From TC-15 sp034437275 (GTDB taxonomy: Bacteria; Chloroflexota; Anaerolineae; Aggregatilineales; Aggregatilineaceae), in NCBI GenBank assembly GCA_034437275.1, contig DAOTUD010000094.1, positions 1 through 64,000 on the forward strand: a stretch of 64,000 nt of DNA. Reading direction: 5' to 3'. The first letter of the stretch is position 1; every line of letters starts with the position of its first letter. This document shows, one piece after another, positions 60,600-64,000 of the stretch. The translations under genes were made by a program, and so were the position numbers. Under the pieces are notes generated by a model. That model did not search any database and was not told the origin of the DNA. It saw only the letters and a program-made list of their open reading frames with translations.

Positions 60600-63500
60600 A
60601 TGGACGAAAAACTCACTTCTTTACGTAAGGCGTTGACCGTTGTCGACGGGCGCGATGTGGTAGCCGATCCCGGCGTGGCCCAACTGCGGCGCTACCTGCC
60701 GGTGCTGGCGGTGATCGCTGCGCCGTACGCTGGGCTGGGCGGCGGGCAGGACCCGCTCAACCCGCTGGACGCGGTGGGCGAATGGCGCAATCTGTGCCGG
60801 GCGTTGGCGGATGGGGCCGCGGCGGGCGATGGGGCTGGCGTGCCGTTGGCGCTGGTGCGGCTGGCGCCGCCGTCGTCGGAACGGCTGGCGCAAGCCCTCG
60901 CGGTTGACGGGCCGGATATGTTTACGGTGGTGCACCTGGTGAGCCACGCCGAGCGCGATACGCTGCACCTCGAAGACGAGGATGGCCACGAAGCCTATGC
61001 CGTTCCAGAGCATGTGGTGCGGTTGTTTGCGCATGGCCGGGTGCGGCTGGTGGTACTGGATGGCTGCTTTAGCCAGCGTCTCGCCCAGGTGCTGCTCGAC
61101 GAAACCAGCGTGCAGGCGGTGGCCGGGACGCGCCGCAAAGTACCCGCTGCCAGCGCCCGTCAATTTGCCACCCGGTTTTATCCCCGGCTGGCGCGCGGCG
61201 AGAGCGTGCAGGACGCGTTCCGCGCGTCGCTCGCCGGGCTGGGGCAGGCCGACCGTTACGAATTGGTGACAGATGAGGACCTGTTCGAAGTTGTGCTGCC
61301 GCTGCCGCCGCCCAACCTGCGGGCCACACGGGCGCTGGTGGGCGATGGGCTGCCGCGCATGGTCAACGTGCCGCAGCCGGAAGGCTTCGTTGGACGGCGT
61401 GAAATCCTGGGGTGCATGGCGCGCGACATTCCCTACCACGACCAGCCTGCCTACGCCCTCACTGGGCCGGTCGGGACCGGCAAGAGCATGGTGACCGCCG
61501 AGTTCGCCAACCGGTTTGGCTGGCGCTTTCCGGGCGGGGTGCTGTGGTGGCCGGCCAACATCCAGACCACCACGCGCGAGATCGTCGCGGCCCTGGCGCA
61601 GCTGCTGGAGCTGCCGGTCTATGCCAGCGCGGACGAGCTGCTGGCGCGGCTGCGCGACCGTCCGGCGCTGCTCGTGCTGGATGGCGTGGACGCGGTGACG
61701 GACCCAGCAGAAAACGAGCGATTGGCCGCCTTCATTGGCCGCATCGGCGCGGGCAGCGGGGTGCTGCTGACCGCGCGCACCCTCAGCGCGCCCCTGCGCC
61801 AGCTTGAGGTGGTCCAGGAGATCACGCTCGGCCCGCTGGCCCCCAAAGCGGCGCGCACCCTGGCGATGCGGCTGGCCGTTGAGCGCGACATCGACGCGCT
61901 GGACGTGGACACCATCGACGATTTCCTGGAGCGCGCGCGCAATCTGCCCTGGCTGATCGCGCGCGGCGTGCGCCTGATCGAAACCGACGGCATCGACGAG
62001 GCGCTGGAAGACCTGAGCGCCTACCAACCGGAGCGCGCCGCCCCGCTGGGCCTGTACCTGGGGCGCTGGCTGGCGCTGCTGGCCCGCGAACCGGCGCGTC
62101 CGCTGGACCTCCTCATCCGCACGCAGGGATTACCCGCTGCGTTCGATGTGGCATTAGCGGCGAGCCTGGACGAGGATCAGGACGTCGAGCAGCAGGTGCG
62201 CATCTTGTGCAAACATGGGCTGCTGTGCCGCGAGGGGGATTTGCTGGTGGTGCCGCCGGTGGTCCGTGCCCAGGTCCAGCAGCAGTACGCCTTCAAAGCG
62301 CCGGAGCGCGCCCGGGTCGACCACCTGGCGATGGCGCACCTGGCCGCGACATGGCCCCCGCTGGACGATCCCATGCCGCTCGACCGGGCGCTGTACGCCC
62401 GGCTGAACAATACGCGGGCGCTGCTGGCGCGCCAGATGCACCCCGACAGCATGTTCGATGCGGCGGTCGTGACGCAACTGCTGGTGGCGTCGGCCCTGGC
62501 GTTTCGTGCGGCGGGGCTGGCCGCGGAGTTCCTGGGCTATGCCGCCCCGATCCGCGAACGACTGGCCGAGGATGGCCCGGACTACACGCGGCTGCAGGTC
62601 GTCATGGGCGCGGCGCTGAGCGTGCTCCCTGGGCGGCAGGACGAGGCCGGCTGGATGTTCCAGATTGCGATCACGCTGCCCAACCTGGACCCCAACGTGC
62701 TGGCCGAAGCCAACCAGGCGCACGGGCGGCACTTGATGCGCGTCGAGCAGTACGCCGATGCCGAGGCGGCCTTTTCCGGCGCGGTGCGGCCCCTGCAACT
62801 GGCGGGGCGCGCGGCGGATATGTCGCTGGCGGCGGCGGTGCTGTACGATTGGGGGCAGGCCTTGATGGCGCAGGGGCGCTATCAGGAGGCGGTGCCGCGC
62901 TTCCAGGGGGCGATGTCCGGCTATGTCGAACTGCAACAGCCCGAGGACGCGATCATGGTACAGCGCGAGTTGGCCGAGGCGCTGCAGGCGTTGGGGCAGG
63001 TCGACCGCGCCGAGGATCTGCTGCGGCGGGCGTTGGCCTCGACCGCCGACCGGGCGCTGCGCGGGCGGCTGCGTTTCCAGTTGGGGATGCTGCACACTGC
63101 GCGCGGCGAACAGGCGCACCGCGCCGGGGACCAGGACGCCAGCCGGCTCGAATGGACTACCGCCGAGATGCACCTGATCGACGCGGTGCCCGGCCTGCTG
63201 CCAGAGCCATCGCTGGCTTCGCTGGGCGCGATCTTCCACGAACTGGCGCGCGTGCAGGGGCGGCTCTCGCGGCTGGCGGATGCGGTGGCGAACGCAGACC
63301 GCGCCCGGCGTTTCTTCGACCAGGTCGGGCAGTGGCACAATATGGCGGTGTCGTCGCTGACGTTGGGCCAGTTGTGCATGGCGCAGGGTGACTCCGTCGC
63401 GGCGCAGGCGGCGCTGCACACCGCGCTGGACATGGCCGCCGCGCTGGACAACGACGCGCTGGTCAAGCAGATCGCCGGGGTGCTGGTGCGCGTGCACCAT

Positions 63501-63659
63501 ATCCGGATGCGGCACGCCGTCTATGCCGACCGCTTGTTCCGCCAGAATTCGCTGGACCAGGCCAGCTTTAGCCGCGCGGTGTTGGCCGATCTCGGGTTGG
63601 CGGAGCACGTCGCCTCGCTGGACTCCGTGATCGAACTGGTGGCCAAAAGCGTAGTGTAA
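60600..63659 (+). CDS. CHAT (caspase-like) - STAND ATPase - TPR protein
   Basis: A 1,019-residue NLR-like protein. Residues about 30-235 are a CHAT protease domain with a His/Cys dyad: His116 (VHLVSHAERD) and Cys156 (VVLDGCFSQR). Residues about 262-480 form a STAND/NB-ARC-like ATPase with P-loop GPVGTGKS (289-296) and Walker B LLVLDGVD (357-364). A winged-helix-like part and TPR-like repeats (about 690-960) follow. Such proteins sense a ligand through TPRs and activate the protease; several bacterial relatives act in antiphage defence or cell death. The target is unknown. Confidence 0.88.
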   Translation: MDEKLTSLRKALTVVDGRDVVADPGVAQLRRYLPVLAVIAAPYAGLGGGQDPLNPLDAVGEWRNLCRALADGAAAGDGAGVPLALVRLAPPSSERLAQALAVDGPDMFTVVHLVSHAERDTLHLEDEDGHEAYAVPEHVVRLFAHGRVRLVVLDGCFSQRLAQVLLDETSVQAVAGTRRKVPAASARQFATRFYPRLARGESVQDAFRASLAGLGQADRYELVTDEDLFEVVLPLPPPNLRATRALVGDGLPRMVNVPQPEGFVGRREILGCMARDIPYHDQPAYALTGPVGTGKSMVTAEFANRFGWRFPGGVLWWPANIQTTTREIVAALAQLLELPVYASADELLARLRDRPALLVLDGVDAVTDPAENERLAAFIGRIGAGSGVLLTARTLSAPLRQLEVVQEITLGPLAPKAARTLAMRLAVERDIDALDVDTIDDFLERARNLPWLIARGVRLIETDGIDEALEDLSAYQPERAAPLGLYLGRWLALLAREPARPLDLLIRTQGLPAAFDVALAASLDEDQDVEQQVRILCKHGLLCREGDLLVVPPVVRAQVQQQYAFKAPERARVDHLAMAHLAATWPPLDDPMPLDRALYARLNNTRALLARQMHPDSMFDAAVVTQLLVASALAFRAAGLAAEFLGYAAPIRERLAEDGPDYTRLQVVMGAALSVLPGRQDEAGWMFQIAITLPNLDPNVLAEANQAHGRHLMRVEQYADAEAAFSGAVRPLQLAGRAADMSLAAAVLYDWGQALMAQGRYQEAVPRFQGAMSGYVELQQPEDAIMVQRELAEALQALGQVDRAEDLLRRALASTADRALRGRLRFQLGMLHTARGEQAHRAGDQDASRLEWTTAEMHLIDAVPGLLPEPSLASLGAIFHELARVQGRLSRLADAVANADRARRFFDQVGQWHNMAVSSLTLGQLCMAQGDSVAAQAALHTALDMAAALDNDALVKQIAGVLVRVHHIRMRHAVYADRLFRQNSLDQASFSRAVLADLGLAEHVASLDSVIELVAKSVV

Positions 63660-63684
63660 CAGCCGGCTGTTCACCCCCGGCAAA

Positions 63685-63735
63685 TATGATAGACTGGTAC
63701 GGACGGTAGACGCTGCTGCCGTCCGTAGTTTATTT
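63685..63735 (+). promoter_or_regulatory. Promoter and leader hairpin before the last gene
   Basis: A -10-like TATGAT (63685-63690) is followed by a hairpin ACGGACGGTAG (63699-63709) / CTGCCGTCCGT (63716-63726) and TTTATTTT. The hairpin could be the terminator of the CHAT gene or a 5' leader structure; both fit. Confidence 0.5.
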
Positions 63736-63754
63736 TCGCTGAGGAGCTGCCGCA

Positions 63755-64000
63755 ATGAACGATTGGGAAACCCTGAACTGCGTCAATCACCCGGACCGCA
63801 TCGCCATCGAGCGCTGCGAGGTGTGCCACAAGCCGCTGTGCGCCTACTGCCTGTACTACGCCGAGGACGGCACGCGGCTGTGCGAGGAGCACGCCGACGT
63901 CGCGCGTCGGGCCGGGATGCGCATCGAGGAACCGGGCGCGTACGCCGAGCAACTGATCGGCGCGCAGATCGGGATGCAGCACAAGCAAAAGCACGGCCAG
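63755..64000 (+). CDS. B-box-type zinc-finger protein, truncated by the window end
   Basis: Only the first 82 residues are in the window. They contain a zinc-binding pattern: C-x2-H near residue 9-12, ERCEVCHKPLCAYCLYY and RLCEEH, resembling a B-box or related C/H-rich finger often found at the N-terminus of bacterial membrane proteins. RBS GAGGAG. The frame is open to the window end, so full length, membrane segments and function are unknown. Confidence 0.65.
   Translation, partial: MNDWETLNCVNHPDRIAIERCEVCHKPLCAYCLYYAEDGTRLCEEHADVARRAGMRIEEPGAYAEQLIGAQIGMQHKQKHGQ

Overview
This 64 kb window is a high-GC bacterial chromosome segment that looks like Chloroflexota, probably Anaerolineae. That placement is inferred from recognised gene content: very large GT39-type membrane glycosyltransferases, DUF4389 proteins, a baeRF protein, a SUF locus with SufU and a Rieske ferredoxin, and several leaderless-looking genes. 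No rRNA, tRNA or CRISPR array was seen. Most of the segment is ordinary core genome with accessory islands and dispersed small repeats.

Layout. 0-16.5 kb: a 1,996-residue fusion (membrane glycosyltransferase, NHL repeats, two FGE-like domains), proS, then the translation/transcription block nusA-ylxR-infB-epimerase-rbfA-nrnA-truB, followed by a degenerate ImmA-like protein and a ThiS/MoaD-like carrier. 16.5-20 kb: purB-purA and a DUF433/DUF5615 toxin-antitoxin-like pair on the minus strand. 20-28.4 kb: queuosine-precursor transporter, era, a GNAT/Nudix chimera, a GT39 protein, ribF, two tandem small paralogues, and a DUF547/PD40 pair. 28.4-38 kb: central carbon metabolism (ppdK, pckA, mdh) with a histidine phosphatase, a metallophosphatase and a TnpB-only insertion element. 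38-43 kb: GT39 protein, membrane HhH protein, baeRF protein and a decayed PfkB kinase. 43-52.8 kb: SUF iron-sulfur region on the minus strand (sufC-sufB-sufD; then nucleoside hydrolase-sufS-sufU-ClpN/M50-Rieske-B3/B4), with a divergent SufT-like gene. 52.8-64 kb: secreted PPC protein, GH-like/golvesin/M23 protein, nucleotidyltransferase, two FHA proteins, GNAT, SDR, a CHAT-STAND-TPR protein and a truncated zinc-finger gene.

How the genes work together. The SUF genes supply iron-sulfur assembly: SufS provides sulfur, SufU accepts it, SufBCD is the scaffold, and SufT and the Rieske protein are accessories. PpdK, PckA and Mdh together control the PEP/pyruvate/oxaloacetate node. The nusA-truB block is the usual ribosome and transcription maturation operon, but rimP is missing from its expected place.

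Most unusual items: the Clp-N/M50 protease fusion inside the SUF gene run; the glycosyltransferase-NHL-FGE-FGE giant; the CHAT (caspase-like) STAND-TPR protein; five genes whose -10 box lies exactly 7 nt before the start codon; a pair of about 168-bp MITE-like repeats; and genes that look fused or truncated by internal deletions.
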